A stretch of DNA of 64,000 nt from DSYU01 sp963827605 (GTDB taxonomy: Bacteria > Chloroflexota > Anaerolineae > Anaerolineales > Anaerolineaceae). The position numbers and the translations under genes are program-made. Of this stretch, positions 29,362 through 37,841 are shown piece after piece; the first letter of the stretch is position 1; each line of letters opens with the position of its first letter. The stretch spans positions 806,001-870,000 of the forward strand of contig CAWHBK010000002.1 of the NCBI GenBank assembly GCA_963827605.1. The letters are read 5' to 3'. Below the pieces are notes generated by a model. The model was given only the letters and a program-made list of their open reading frames with translations. It was not told the origin of the DNA and made no database searches.

Positions 29362-29878
29362 TCTGACCGATCGTATGCGGCTGAAAACCACCGGCCACGC
29401 CTGGTGGAAACCGGCGGTCATCCTGGCACACTCAGGCGATTCCTGGCTGTCTGGCGCCAGCATGGGGCTGGTCTGGCTGTTGAGTTTTGGACAGCAGCCG
29501 CTGCACCGCATCAGCGCGATCATTAATATCAGCATCATTATCCAGGCCCTGACGGTGTTCGCCTTGAAAACGCTCATCCGCCGCCAGCGGCCAAGCGGTG
29601 AATGGGGCGGGATCTACCGCCACTTCGACCCGCACTCCTTCCCATCCGGGCATGCTACCCGCGCAACCATGCTGGCAGTGCTCGGCCTGGCCCTGGCGCC
29701 AGCCTGGGTTGGCTGGCTGCTGGTATTTTGGGCGCCGCTGGTCTGCCTGGCACGGGTGCTGACCGGTGTGCATTATGTTTCGGATATTCTCGGGGGCATC
29801 TTGCTGGGCTTGCTGATGGGACTGGCCATGCTCGCCATCAGTCCGTTCCTGATGGGCTGGTTTCCATTTTTGTTTTAA
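29321..29878 (+). CDS. PAP2-family phosphatase
   Basis: The 185-residue membrane protein has the three phosphatase motifs of the family: KTLIRRQRPSGEWG, PSGHATRATML and ARVLTGVHYVSDILGG. It has four or five membrane helices. Family members dephosphorylate lipid phosphates such as phosphatidate, phosphatidylglycerol phosphate or undecaprenyl pyrophosphate. The start MDETLQK (29321) lies inside the nucleotidyltransferase gene, and no better start follows. Cotranscription with a nucleotidyltransferase and a cyclitol-dehydrogenase-like protein suggests a lipid head-group or cyclitol-phosphate pathway, which is an inference. Confidence 0.85.
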   Translation: MDETLQKLNQFDIDLTDRMRLKTTGHAWWKPAVILAHSGDSWLSGASMGLVWLLSFGQQPLHRISAIINISIIIQALTVFALKTLIRRQRPSGEWGGIYRHFDPHSFPSGHATRATMLAVLGLALAPAWVGWLLVFWAPLVCLARVLTGVHYVSDILGGILLGLLMGLAMLAISPFLMGWFPFLF

Positions 29879-29891
29879 TTCCGCACGTTCT

Positions 29892-31553
29892 CTAAAAAAT
29901 CTCCCAGTGTCTGGCCGGCGTGCGGCGCTCCACGAACTGTTCCGCGGTATAAGCCACCCGCAGCAGGAGATGCTCCTGCCAGTGGCGGGCCATGGCCTGC
30001 ATGCCGACGGGCAGGCCGTTTTCGTCGTATCCGGCCGGGAAGCTGATGGCAGGCAGCCCGATCAGGTTGCCGGGGAAGACGTAGCGCATCATTTCTGTAT
30101 CGGTGCCCAGGTCCGACCAGCCGGCGGACAACCCACCCGCGGGAATGGGCGGCGCGGTTTGCGCGGTGGCCGGGGAGAGAATGACATCCACCTGCTGGAA
30201 AATATCATTGAAAATTGCCAGACCGCGAGTGCGGATGCGCTGGGCCTTGAGGTAATCTCCAGCGGTGAAGATGTCGCCCAGAGTCAGGCTCAAACGCACC
30301 GCGTGCCCATGCAGAGCCCGTTGGGCAGAATAGCTGCGCATACAGGCAGCCATCTCCGAGAGTATCGTCACCGCGTGCGCGATGCGCATTTCATCCAGGG
30401 CCGGGATGCCGATCTCGCGCACTTCGGCTCCGGCGCCGCGCAGCTGTTCAAGCATGGCCCGGCAAACTTGCACAACCCCCGGCGAGGCGTGTTCGAACCA
30501 TTTCCGGTCGATCCCAAAGCGCAGCGCGCGCAGGTGCGGCGTGTTCCAACCGGCCAGGGTCACCGGCGGCTGGAGCTGCGTATTTGGATCGCGCGGGTCA
30601 GGGCCGGCCATCACCGAATACAGCAGGGCTGCGTCCTCTACGCTGGCTGCCAGCGGGCCAAGGTGGGCCACGCTCCAACACAGCGGGGCCGCGCCAAATT
30701 CGCTGACCCGTCCAAAGGTCGATTTCAACCCTACAACACCGCACAGCCCGGCCGGGATACGGATTGACCCACCCCCATCCGCGCCGATCGCGGCCGGAAC
30801 CAGCCCGGCTGCCACTGCCGCTGCGGACCCGCTGGAACTGCCGCCTGTATCATGCTGGTCGTTGAAGGGGTTGCGCACCGCTCCATAGTGTACATTGGAA
30901 CCGTTCGGCGCGATGCCAATTTCGTGCATATTGGTCTTGCCTACCAGCAGCGCGCCCGCAGCACGCAGCCGGGCGACCACAGTCGCGTCCTGCACGGCGG
31001 GGGTGCTGCCCAAAAAGCGCGTCCCGACCGTGGTGGGGTAAGGCGTCATATCCATCTCATCTTTGACCGCGACCGGCACTCCGTCCAGCAGGCCCAATGC
31101 CTGCCCGGCGCGGATGCGCTCGGTCGCCTCGCGCGCCTGGCGCAGTACATCCTCACGTTGGACGGCGATGAAGACGCGCAGCGGACGCTCCCCCTGTTCG
31201 CTGGCTTCGATTGCGGCCAGCACTCGCTCGGCGGCTTCGACAGGCGTCAGAGTCCCCTGCCGGTAAGCATTTGCATAGTCGCGGATGGTGCGGTAGGGCA
31301 GATCTGGCGAACGCTGGCCCGCCTCAAACTCGACCGGTCCGGCGCCGTCCTGCGGTTGGGGTGATACGAGGGGATAGAACGTGGGTGGCTCTTCAACAAT
31401 GGTTGCGCGATGTTTGAGAATACCGCCATTTTCCAGCAAGCTGTTTATCACCAGCCGGCGGCTGGCCGGGTTTTCAACCAGGCGGGTAAAGGCTTTCAGA
31501 GCGGCCCCCGTCATCTTCGGCAGGTCGAGCGTACGCAGTTCATAAGCAGTCAT
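29892..31553 (-). CDS. Amidase-signature enzyme
   Basis: The 553-residue protein carries the amidase signature: the catalytic Lys in VPVAVKDEMDM, the Ser-cisSer-Lys region DTGGSSSGSAAAVAAG, then GGSIRIPAGLCGVVGLKST. An N-terminal extension of about 90 residues precedes the core. The C-terminal PGNLIGLPAISFPAGYDENG is usual for GatA/AtzF-type enzymes. The absence of gatB and gatC nearby argues against a tRNA amidotransferase subunit. The substrate is unknown. It ends 13 bases from the convergent PAP2 gene and starts nine bases from the DegV gene upstream, so it may be cotranscribed with degV. Confidence 0.88.
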   Translation of the reverse strand: MTAYELRTLDLPKMTGAALKAFTRLVENPASRRLVINSLLENGGILKHRATIVEEPPTFYPLVSPQPQDGAGPVEFEAGQRSPDLPYRTIRDYANAYRQGTLTPVEAAERVLAAIEASEQGERPLRVFIAVQREDVLRQAREATERIRAGQALGLLDGVPVAVKDEMDMTPYPTTVGTRFLGSTPAVQDATVVARLRAAGALLVGKTNMHEIGIAPNGSNVHYGAVRNPFNDQHDTGGSSSGSAAAVAAGLVPAAIGADGGGSIRIPAGLCGVVGLKSTFGRVSEFGAAPLCWSVAHLGPLAASVEDAALLYSVMAGPDPRDPNTQLQPPVTLAGWNTPHLRALRFGIDRKWFEHASPGVVQVCRAMLEQLRGAGAEVREIGIPALDEMRIAHAVTILSEMAACMRSYSAQRALHGHAVRLSLTLGDIFTAGDYLKAQRIRTRGLAIFNDIFQQVDVILSPATAQTAPPIPAGGLSAGWSDLGTDTEMMRYVFPGNLIGLPAISFPAGYDENGLPVGMQAMARHWQEHLLLRVAYTAEQFVERRTPARHWEIF

Positions 31554-31561
31554 TAAGTCTC

Positions 31562-32419
31562 CTAAACACTATACCCGCATAAAGCAATCGCCTGCGGGCC
31601 GGTGTTGATCCCCAGCGCCGGGCAGGTGATATTGGTCAGCAGTTCCTCTGGGTGATATTCGGCCTGGACCCGGTCAACCATTGCCGCTGCATCCTGGGCG
31701 GCATCGCCGTGCAGCACGGCGATGTGCATCGGATGCGTTACGTTCATCAAGCTGAAGAACGTATGATACAGCAGATCCAGCCCTTTCTTACGGGTCATCG
31801 CCATGCCGCCCGGCTCGACAATGCCTGCCTCATGGTTGATAAAAATCAGCGGCTTGATATTTAACATGGCCCCTAACAACCGGCGAGCCCGGCCAATGCG
31901 CCCACCGCGGGCCACATATTCCAGCGTTTCCAGGCAAATATAGAGCTGCACCCGCTTGCGCACGTTCTCCGCGGCAGCCAGCATATCCGCCACATCCCCG
32001 CCCAGCTCGCGCGCCCGCGCCGCGGCCAGCACCTGCCAGCCCAGGCTCATCGTCGCGCCGCGGGAATCGTGGATGTGCACCGGGACTTTGGACTCTTCCG
32101 CCGCCTGTAAAGCGGATTGAATCGCGCCGCTAAAGCCGCTGTTGACCAGGACGGCCACAATGGCCTGCGCGCCGCGCTCATACGCGCGCTGGAAAGCCCC
32201 GGCGAAATCATGTACGCTGGCCTGCGCGGTTGTCGGTAATTCGCTTTCCGAGCTCAGGCGCCGGTAAAACTCCTCGGGCTGGAGATCCACCCGGTCGCGG
32301 TACTGGCGCCCATTCCAGATAAGCACGTGCGGCTGGACGATGATGGAATACTGTTCGATTAAAGGGAGGGGAATATCACAGGTGCTGTCAGTGACGATTT
32401 CGATGCGTTTGGCAACCAT
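31562..32419 (-). CDS. DegV-family fatty-acid-binding protein
   Basis: DegV/FakB proteins bind a fatty acid for phosphorylation by a kinase. Seen here are IEIVTDSTCDIPLPLIEQY at the N-terminus, TTAQASVHDFAGAFQRAYE, VNSGFSGAIQSALQAAE and GRIGRARRLLGAMLNIKPL. I choose the start at 32419 (MVAKRIEIVTDST); a longer frame begins at 32467, but a TATAAT box at 32431-32426 puts the transcription start at 32419, so the longer form cannot be made from it. No Shine-Dalgarno precedes it. The length is 285 residues. Confidence 0.9.
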   Translation of the reverse strand: MVAKRIEIVTDSTCDIPLPLIEQYSIIVQPHVLIWNGRQYRDRVDLQPEEFYRRLSSESELPTTAQASVHDFAGAFQRAYERGAQAIVAVLVNSGFSGAIQSALQAAEESKVPVHIHDSRGATMSLGWQVLAAARARELGGDVADMLAAAENVRKRVQLYICLETLEYVARGGRIGRARRLLGAMLNIKPLIFINHEAGIVEPGGMAMTRKKGLDLLYHTFFSLMNVTHPMHIAVLHGDAAQDAAAMVDRVQAEYHPEELLTNITCPALGINTGPQAIALCGYSV

Positions 32420-32425
32420 ACGCAA

Positions 32426-32431
32426 ATTATA
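32426..32431 (-). promoter_or_regulatory. -10 box TATAAT, six bases before the DegV start codon
   Basis: On the minus strand TATAAT is followed by six bases and then the ATG at 32419, with no ribosome-binding site between, so the mRNA is probably leaderless. Confidence 0.6.
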
Positions 32432-32452
32432 ATGACACACCTGGGGAAAATC

Positions 32453-32489
32453 AACGGGTCCTGTCACATGATTTGTAACAGGACCCGTT
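32453..32489 (-). terminator. Intrinsic terminator after the ATP-grasp gene
   Basis: The arms AACGGGTCCTGT (32453-32464) and ACAGGACCCGTT (32478-32489) form a perfect 12-bp stem with a 13-base loop, directly after the stop codon at 32491. On the minus strand GATTTT follows. It insulates the downstream DegV promoter. Confidence 0.75.
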
Positions 32490-32490
32490 C

Positions 32491-33711
32491 TTATTGAAGA
32501 AAGGAAAGGGGTTTTAGTCGCGTTCTCAGTGCATTTGAGCTACTTCGGGCACCCTGATTTTTACCGGCTGCAGATTCTTCACAAGCAGACTGCAACAGCC
32601 CAAATCGGGAAGCGCCCAGGTACAGAATCTCCAGGATAAGCTCCTGGTAGGTGATGCCCTCAGCCTGCGCAATCACACACAGATCGCTAAAGCCGGGGGA
32701 GAGCCCTGGCAGCGAGTTGATTTCGATCAGGCGCGGCTCGCCCGCCGCATCCAGGCGGATATCCAGGCGCGACACATCCACCGCGCCAACCGCCAGATGA
32801 CCACGAATGGCCAGGTCCTGGAGCTTTCGATCCAGCACCCGGGTTACCTTCGCCGGGCAGATGAAATCCGGGAAACCCGCGTCGCCATCGTGCAAAGTCT
32901 TGGCCAGGTTGCCGTACACACCCGGGGTAATGGACTTGCTGTTTTCCACCTCAAGGATTGGGAAGCGGTGGAAGCCGTCCGCGTTATAGATCTCGGGCCG
33001 CAAGCTGTAGCGCGCGGCGTCGGCCCGGCCGAGCACCCCGACGGTAAACTCGCGCCCGGGTAAGTAATCTTCCACCAGCGCCGGTTGGTGATACGTTTCC
33101 ACCACCCAGCGCACGCGCTTGCGCAGCTGCTGCTTGTCGTAGACGATGGACTGCCCGTCCATGCCCATCCCGGTACCTTCACGGGCCGGTTTTACAAACA
33201 AGGGGAAGTGCAGGTGTTCCGAAATCGGTTCATTACCGGTGACAAACTCCTGGAAAGCGGCCGTTGGCAAACCCATATCGCGCCAGATGCGCTTGGTCAT
33301 GGTTTTGTCTAGCGCCAGGGCATTTGCCAGCACCCGCGAAGCGGTGTACGGTACGTGCAGCATTTCCAACAATGCGGGAACCTGAGCTTCGCGGGCATCC
33401 CCGCCCATCCCTTCCGCAATGTTGAAGCAGATATCGGGATAAAATCTTTTTAATCGATCGGGTAAAGTGGTATCGGCTGGAAGAAAACTGGTAACGTGTC
33501 CATCCGTTTCGATGGCTGAGCAGATCGCCTGGATGGTTTCCATCCGGTCAAACTCCGCGCCGGCATCTGGTGGGCCGTCATGTGGTAGAGAGGTCTCCCC
33601 CTTAATGTTTGCTATGACCGCCACTCGCCAGGGTCGCGCCGGACGCGGTCGGATACTAGGAGGCTTTTCGCTCTCTTGCTCTTGCTCTTCAAGAAGGGTT
33701 TTGGTATCCAT
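32491..33711 (-). CDS. D-Ala-D-Ala ligase-like ATP-grasp enzyme
   Basis: The 406-residue protein has an N-terminal domain with VAVIANIKGETSL and PDICFNIAEGMGGDAREAQV, matching the Ddl substrate loop NxxEG. The ATP-grasp core has LFVKPAREGTGMGMDG, PALVEDYLPGREFTVGVLG and the magnesium-binding EINSLPGLSPGFSDL. It ligates a carboxylate to an amine with ATP. Differences from Ddl in length and in the C-terminus make peptidoglycan D-Ala-D-Ala ligation uncertain. I chose 33711 over the ATG at 33744 because the -10 box TATAGA (33749-33744) overlaps the upper one and AAGGAAAGGA lies between them. Confidence 0.82.
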   Translation of the reverse strand: MDTKTLLEEQEQESEKPPSIRPRPARPWRVAVIANIKGETSLPHDGPPDAGAEFDRMETIQAICSAIETDGHVTSFLPADTTLPDRLKRFYPDICFNIAEGMGGDAREAQVPALLEMLHVPYTASRVLANALALDKTMTKRIWRDMGLPTAAFQEFVTGNEPISEHLHFPLFVKPAREGTGMGMDGQSIVYDKQQLRKRVRWVVETYHQPALVEDYLPGREFTVGVLGRADAARYSLRPEIYNADGFHRFPILEVENSKSITPGVYGNLAKTLHDGDAGFPDFICPAKVTRVLDRKLQDLAIRGHLAVGAVDVSRLDIRLDAAGEPRLIEINSLPGLSPGFSDLCVIAQAEGITYQELILEILYLGASRFGLLQSACEESAAGKNQGARSSSNALRTRLKPLSFLQ

Positions 33712-33765
33712 CTGCAAGACAATTCCTTTCCTTATTAATATCATCTATAGGTATTTACGATCAAA

Positions 33766-33806
33766 GTCACCCGAAGTTTCGTAAATTTTCGAAACGCCTG
33801 GGTGAC
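33766..33806 (-). promoter_or_regulatory. Nested palindrome at the ATP-grasp gene promoter
   Basis: GTCACCC (33766-33772) pairs with GGGTGAC (33800-33806), and inside it TTTCG (33777-33781) pairs with CGAAA (33790-33794). The element adjoins the -10 box at 33749-33744, covering the -35 position. Either an operator or an RNA-level hairpin for a longer transcript is possible. Confidence 0.55.
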
Positions 33807-33943
33807 GTTTCACATTATATCTATGAAAGGCTCAAAGTCAAGAGATATTAATCACAAATTCATTAGACTTTTCACTAACCAGTCATAGGGCTTTCCCTCT
33901 ATTGTTGTAAAATAGGATTATTCTCAGATGATGGAGAAGTATT

Positions 33944-34924
33944 ATGGCGCAGCCAATGCTGGAAGCAAGAAACCTGGTAAAGAAATATGGTGATCTCATC
34001 GCGATTGACGATATCACTTTTTCCATTGGTGAAGGGGAAATTGTTGGCTTGTTGGGGCCGAACGGCGCCGGAAAAAGCACGACCATCGCCATGTTGACCG
34101 GGTTGTTTCCCCCAGACAGCGGCGCGATCCATATTGTTGGGTTCGATGCGGTTACCGAAGCGGAAAAAGTAAAGCACCTGATCGGTGTTGCGCCTGAGGA
34201 GATTGCCCTCTACCCCGCCCTCAGCGGGCGAGAAAACGTACGCTTTTTCGCTGAAATGTATGGGTTGAGCGGTGAGCGCCTCAACGAGCGGGTCACCACC
34301 GTTTTGGAAATTGTCGGGATGACCGAGCGTGCCAACGACCGGGTACAATCCTATTCCGGCAGCATGCGGCGCCGCATTAACCTGGCCGTAGGGTTGGTCA
34401 ACAACCCCCGCCTGTTGTTCCTCGACGAGCCCACCCTGAACGTCGATCTCCCAGGCCAGGCAAATATCGATGAAAGTATCGAGCGTATCAACCGTGAACA
34501 GGGCATGTCAGTCCTGGTTACCACGCATTCTATGGAAGAGGCCGAGCGCCTGTGCCACCGCATCGCCATGCTCGATCATGGGAAAATCATCGCGCTGGAT
34601 ACTCCCCGCAACCTGGTTGCCATGTTGGGCGATGGCATTATACAAGTTGAACTGCGCCAGGCCGATGAAGGGCTGCGCCAGCAGCTTGTCGCCCTTAGCC
34701 AGGTTCGCGCGGTTAGCGATATCATCCAACCCGCCCCCAGGGAAGACGGGGCCGTCTCCACGAACCAGATCCTCAAAATCGAAGCCCGCAAAGTCAACGA
34801 GGCTCTTCTCCAGGTTATCCAACTCTTCAACCAGCTCAATGTGGAAATCCTTTCCCTTGAAACGTTTGAACCCAATTTAGAGAATGTGTTCTTGTATCTG
34901 ACGGGAAAGTCATTGAGAGAATAA
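33944..34924 (+). CDS. ABC-2 type transporter ATP-binding protein
   Basis: The 326-residue ATPase has Walker A GLLGPNGAGKSTTIAML, the Q-loop region IGVAPEEIALYPALSGRENV, the signature region YSGSMRRRINLAVGLV, Walker B LLFLDEPTLNVD and H-loop VTTHSMEEAERL. The signature SGSM replaces the common SGGM. A C-terminal domain of about 90 residues (MLGDGIIQVELRQADEG) is typical of DrrA/NodI-type exporters. GGAG precedes the start by seven bases. It serves the two permeases downstream, from which it is separated by 100 bases containing a hairpin. Confidence 0.92.
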   Translation: MAQPMLEARNLVKKYGDLIAIDDITFSIGEGEIVGLLGPNGAGKSTTIAMLTGLFPPDSGAIHIVGFDAVTEAEKVKHLIGVAPEEIALYPALSGRENVRFFAEMYGLSGERLNERVTTVLEIVGMTERANDRVQSYSGSMRRRINLAVGLVNNPRLLFLDEPTLNVDLPGQANIDESIERINREQGMSVLVTTHSMEEAERLCHRIAMLDHGKIIALDTPRNLVAMLGDGIIQVELRQADEGLRQQLVALSQVRAVSDIIQPAPREDGAVSTNQILKIEARKVNEALLQVIQLFNQLNVEILSLETFEPNLENVFLYLTGKSLRE

Positions 34925-34952
34925 AGAACGCAATCCGTCCCTTCGGCATTTG

Positions 34953-34993
34953 GTTATTCGGGGTGAAATGCATTAGACGAATTACCGAATAAC
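34953..34993 (+). repeat. 9-bp inverted repeat between ABC ATPase and permease genes
   Basis: GTTATTCGG (34953-34961) and CCGAATAAC (34985-34993) are perfect complements with a 23-base loop. There is no T tract, so partial termination or RNA processing to set subunit ratios is more likely than full termination. Confidence 0.5.
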
Positions 34994-35024
34994 GCTTCTT
35001 CTCCAGTTTCACCAACGGTGTTTT

Positions 35025-36320
35025 ATGAAATTATTTTCCATTCTAAAGAAAGACCTGCTCATCCTCCTGCGCGACTGGGTGGATCTGGCGGTGCTTTTCC
35101 TCCTGCCGCTGGCATTCATCCTCCCCATCAGTTTTGCCCTGGGCGCGGGCGACGGGTATCGGATCCAGAGCTCCAACCAGATGATCCCCCTGCCCGTGGC
35201 AGATTACGACCAGGGACCAGGCGCACAGGCGTTGATGGCCAGCATCGGAGAAAGCTTGAAACTAGAAATAGCCTATGGCGCGGACCGGATCCAGTCTTTG
35301 GGGCTGCAAGAAGACGAGGACTGCGTCCAGCCAGACCTGGAAACGCCGGTGGATAACCCGGCCTGTGTTGAAAAGGTTGCTAGCGCGCTGCTGCAGCAGT
35401 CGGAGCGCCCGGCAGTGTTGGTGATCTCAAACGAGTTTTCCAATGCCGTCGCTGCCGGGGAACCGGTACAAATCATCCTGCTGTACGACCCCGCCGGCGA
35501 CCCAATCCAGATCCAGCAAATTCAGGATGTGGTAAAAGGCGCCGCCGCCAAAATCTCCCTGAAAAACCAGGTCAATGGCGGCATGGAAGAGCTTATCAAC
35601 CTGGCTGCCCTTGCACCACAAGATGTGCGCGCGGCGGTGGAAAACCAGGCCAGCCAGCCGCCATCCAAAAACCAGTCACCGGCTATCAGCTTCAAGAAAA
35701 CCCTCCCCGACGAATACCAACCTGTCGCGACCCCTGATACCTATCAGCAAACCGTCCCTGGCTACACCATCATGTTCGTTTTCTTGATGGTCATCGCAAT
35801 GTCTGGCTCGATCCATCAGGAGCGGCAGGTGGGTACCTTCCGCAGGCTGCTTCGTTCACCGGTAAGCCAGGCTGAGTTGTTGGGTGGGAAGCTGCTGGCG
35901 AGTATGCTGGTGGGTCTGGCGCAGGTTCTCCTTTTGTTTGCGGTAGGCGTTATTCTTTTCAAGCTGGATCTGGGCAGCGATCCGCTGGCCTTCTTCCTAT
36001 TGACCATTGCCCTGGTCGCCGCAGCCACTTGCTTCGGGCTGGCAGCATCTACCACGCGCCTGCGCGGAAGCAGCCTGGTCGCGCCGCTGGTAATTGCCGC
36101 GTTGTTGGGTGGCTGCCTGTTCCCACTCGACCGCATGCCTCCTTTCCTGCGCTGGCTTAGCTACCTGGTGCCCCACAGTTGGGCGCTAACCGGCTACCAG
36201 AACTTGATGGTACGCGGCCAGGGTTTGCAAGAAGTCTTTCTCCAGATCGTAGTGCTGGCCGGTTTCGCCGCGCTGTTCTTCTGGATCGCCGTGCGACGTT
36301 TCCGCTTTGAGACCGATTAG
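35025..36320 (+). CDS. ABC-2 type transporter permease, first subunit
   Basis: The 431-residue protein has one N-terminal membrane helix (LFLLPLAFILPISFAL), an extracytoplasmic domain of about 200 residues and five or six C-terminal helices. HQERQVGTFRRLLRSPVSQAELLGGKLLA is the coupling region of ABC2_membrane_3 permeases (cut here into its halves: QERQVGTFRRLLRSPVSQ). It belongs with the ATPase upstream and the paralogous permease 12 bases downstream; together they form a heterodimeric exporter. The cargo is unknown; drug, lipid or antimicrobial peptide export is possible. Confidence 0.88.
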   Translation: MKLFSILKKDLLILLRDWVDLAVLFLLPLAFILPISFALGAGDGYRIQSSNQMIPLPVADYDQGPGAQALMASIGESLKLEIAYGADRIQSLGLQEDEDCVQPDLETPVDNPACVEKVASALLQQSERPAVLVISNEFSNAVAAGEPVQIILLYDPAGDPIQIQQIQDVVKGAAAKISLKNQVNGGMEELINLAALAPQDVRAAVENQASQPPSKNQSPAISFKKTLPDEYQPVATPDTYQQTVPGYTIMFVFLMVIAMSGSIHQERQVGTFRRLLRSPVSQAELLGGKLLASMLVGLAQVLLLFAVGVILFKLDLGSDPLAFFLLTIALVAAATCFGLAASTTRLRGSSLVAPLVIAALLGGCLFPLDRMPPFLRWLSYLVPHSWALTGYQNLMVRGQGLQEVFLQIVVLAGFAALFFWIAVRRFRFETD

Positions 36321-36331
36321 GAGACCTGGTT

Positions 36332-37588
36332 ATGCAGCAAATCCTTGCATTTACACGCAAAGAACTCCAATTGTGGGCGCAGAAGCCCGGCTCCTGGATC
36401 CTCGTATTTGTGGTCCCGTTGATTTTTATCTGGATCATGCAGTCCGTTTTTGGCAGCGTCGGAACCGCTGTGATGACTGTGTACGCTGTTGACGAGGATA
36501 AAAGCACGAAATCTGAGCGGGTAATGAAAACCCTGCGCGAAGCGGAGAATTTGAAAATCGAGGAATTGGAAACGCGTGAAGAAGCCAGCCAGCGGGTGAG
36601 CGCCGGCGAGCGCATGGCAGCCGTAATGATCCCCAACGGCTTCAGCCAGGCAGTGGTTCTGCCAGGCGGCGCAAAAGTAGAAATCATGCTCGACCCGGCG
36701 CGCGCGGAGCAAGCCAGCATCGTAACCGGCCTGGTGAATGCCGCGCTTGCCCCGGCGATCATCGACGCAGAGGTCAGCCGTGGGGTCGAAAACAATATTG
36801 CCGAAGTGATGAAAACGCTCCCGGCGGAGACACCCCCGGAAGCGCAAAACAGCCCCGCTGAATCGCAACCCGGTCCGATGCAGCAATTCTTTACCGCCGC
36901 GGTCAAGGGCGTCGTCTCGAACCAGGTAGAAGAAGCGCTTTCCAACCCAGAAATCAGCGTGAAAGTACAGCCCTTGGAGAAAGCCAAAGACCAGGCAGCC
37001 CGCCGGCCCACCCTGCTGGATTACCTGGTACCCGGTTACAGCCTGATGTTTGTCTTCTTTCTCATTTCCAACATCGCTGCGACCGTTATTGAAGAACGTC
37101 AATCTGGCACCCTGCGCCGCCTGCTCATCGCGCCCGTACCGCGCAGTCGCATCCTGCTGGGCAAAATGTTCCCCTACTTCTGGATTGCCGTGGTACAGCT
37201 CACGGTTGTCCTGCTGGCGAGCAAATTCATTTTTGGCGTCGATCTCGGCAATTCTATACTGGCGCTGGGGGTAATCATCCTGGCCAGTGCAATGGCCGTG
37301 GTTTCACTGGGCATCCTCATCGCCGCCTTTGCGCGCAGCGAAAGCCAGGCCGGCGGGTTGAGCATCGTGCTGGTGCTGGCAATGGCTGTGGTCAGCGGGG
37401 TGATGTTCCCCAACATCTCGATCCCCGGGATCAAAGCCCTTACGCCGCACTACTGGGCGATGCAAGGCTTCATCAATACCATCGCTCTCGGCCAGGACGT
37501 CCAGGGCGTCCTGCTCCCTGCCGGAATCCTGTTGAGCATGTCGGCGGTATTTTTCACGATTGGGGCAATCCGCTTCCGCTTCGAGTAG
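36332..37588 (+). CDS. ABC-2 type transporter permease, second subunit
   Basis: This 418-residue paralogue of the preceding permease shares its architecture: an N-terminal helix (WILVFVVPLIFIWIMQ), a large extracytoplasmic domain with a Pro/Glu/Gln-rich insert (about 160-180), and a C-terminal block with IEERQSGTLRRLLIAPVPRS before the last helices. GGAGACC precedes the ATG. The two permeases are only 12 bases apart and probably form a heterodimer on one ATPase. Its stop codon lies in the first arm of the repeat at 37586-37688. Confidence 0.88.
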   Translation: MQQILAFTRKELQLWAQKPGSWILVFVVPLIFIWIMQSVFGSVGTAVMTVYAVDEDKSTKSERVMKTLREAENLKIEELETREEASQRVSAGERMAAVMIPNGFSQAVVLPGGAKVEIMLDPARAEQASIVTGLVNAALAPAIIDAEVSRGVENNIAEVMKTLPAETPPEAQNSPAESQPGPMQQFFTAAVKGVVSNQVEEALSNPEISVKVQPLEKAKDQAARRPTLLDYLVPGYSLMFVFFLISNIAATVIEERQSGTLRRLLIAPVPRSRILLGKMFPYFWIAVVQLTVVLLASKFIFGVDLGNSILALGVIILASAMAVVSLGILIAAFARSESQAGGLSIVLVLAMAVVSGVMFPNISIPGIKALTPHYWAMQGFINTIALGQDVQGVLLPAGILLSMSAVFFTIGAIRFRFE

Positions 37589-37688
37589 GGGCGCGGTTGC
37601 GTCAGCTCTGCTGACGTATCAGCTCCGCTGACGACGCGCCCAATTGTTGGCCTCCAAGTATAGAAAGGGCGCGGAAACCGCGCCCCTA
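37586..37688. repeat. Composite palindromic intergenic repeat
   Basis: The 13-bp ends TAGGGGCGCGGTT (37586-37598) and AACCGCGCCCCTA (37676-37688) are inverted. Inside are a perfect hairpin CGTCAGC-TCT-GCTGACG (37600-37616), a near-copy (CAGCTCCGCTGACG to 37633), and GGGCGCGG-AAA-CCGCGCCC (37667-37685). The layout suggests a non-autonomous mobile or REP-like element at the end of the ABC operon. Confidence 0.65.
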
Positions 37689-37841
37689 CAGGCCGTAAAA
37701 ATATAACCTTCCAATTACTGCTTTTGGCTGGTCTTTCTCTTTACAGTACCGTTAATTCCACCCAAATTTTATCCTCCGCGACTCTTTTATCCCTTCCGGT
37801 ACGTTATTATTTCTAGAGACGTATCAAACTTAAGGGTGCAT

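Noticed and set aside
29892..31553. GatA subunit of the Glu-tRNA amidotransferase
   Set aside because: The amidase signature is present, but an N-terminal extension and the lack of gatB and gatC nearby favour a stand-alone amidase.
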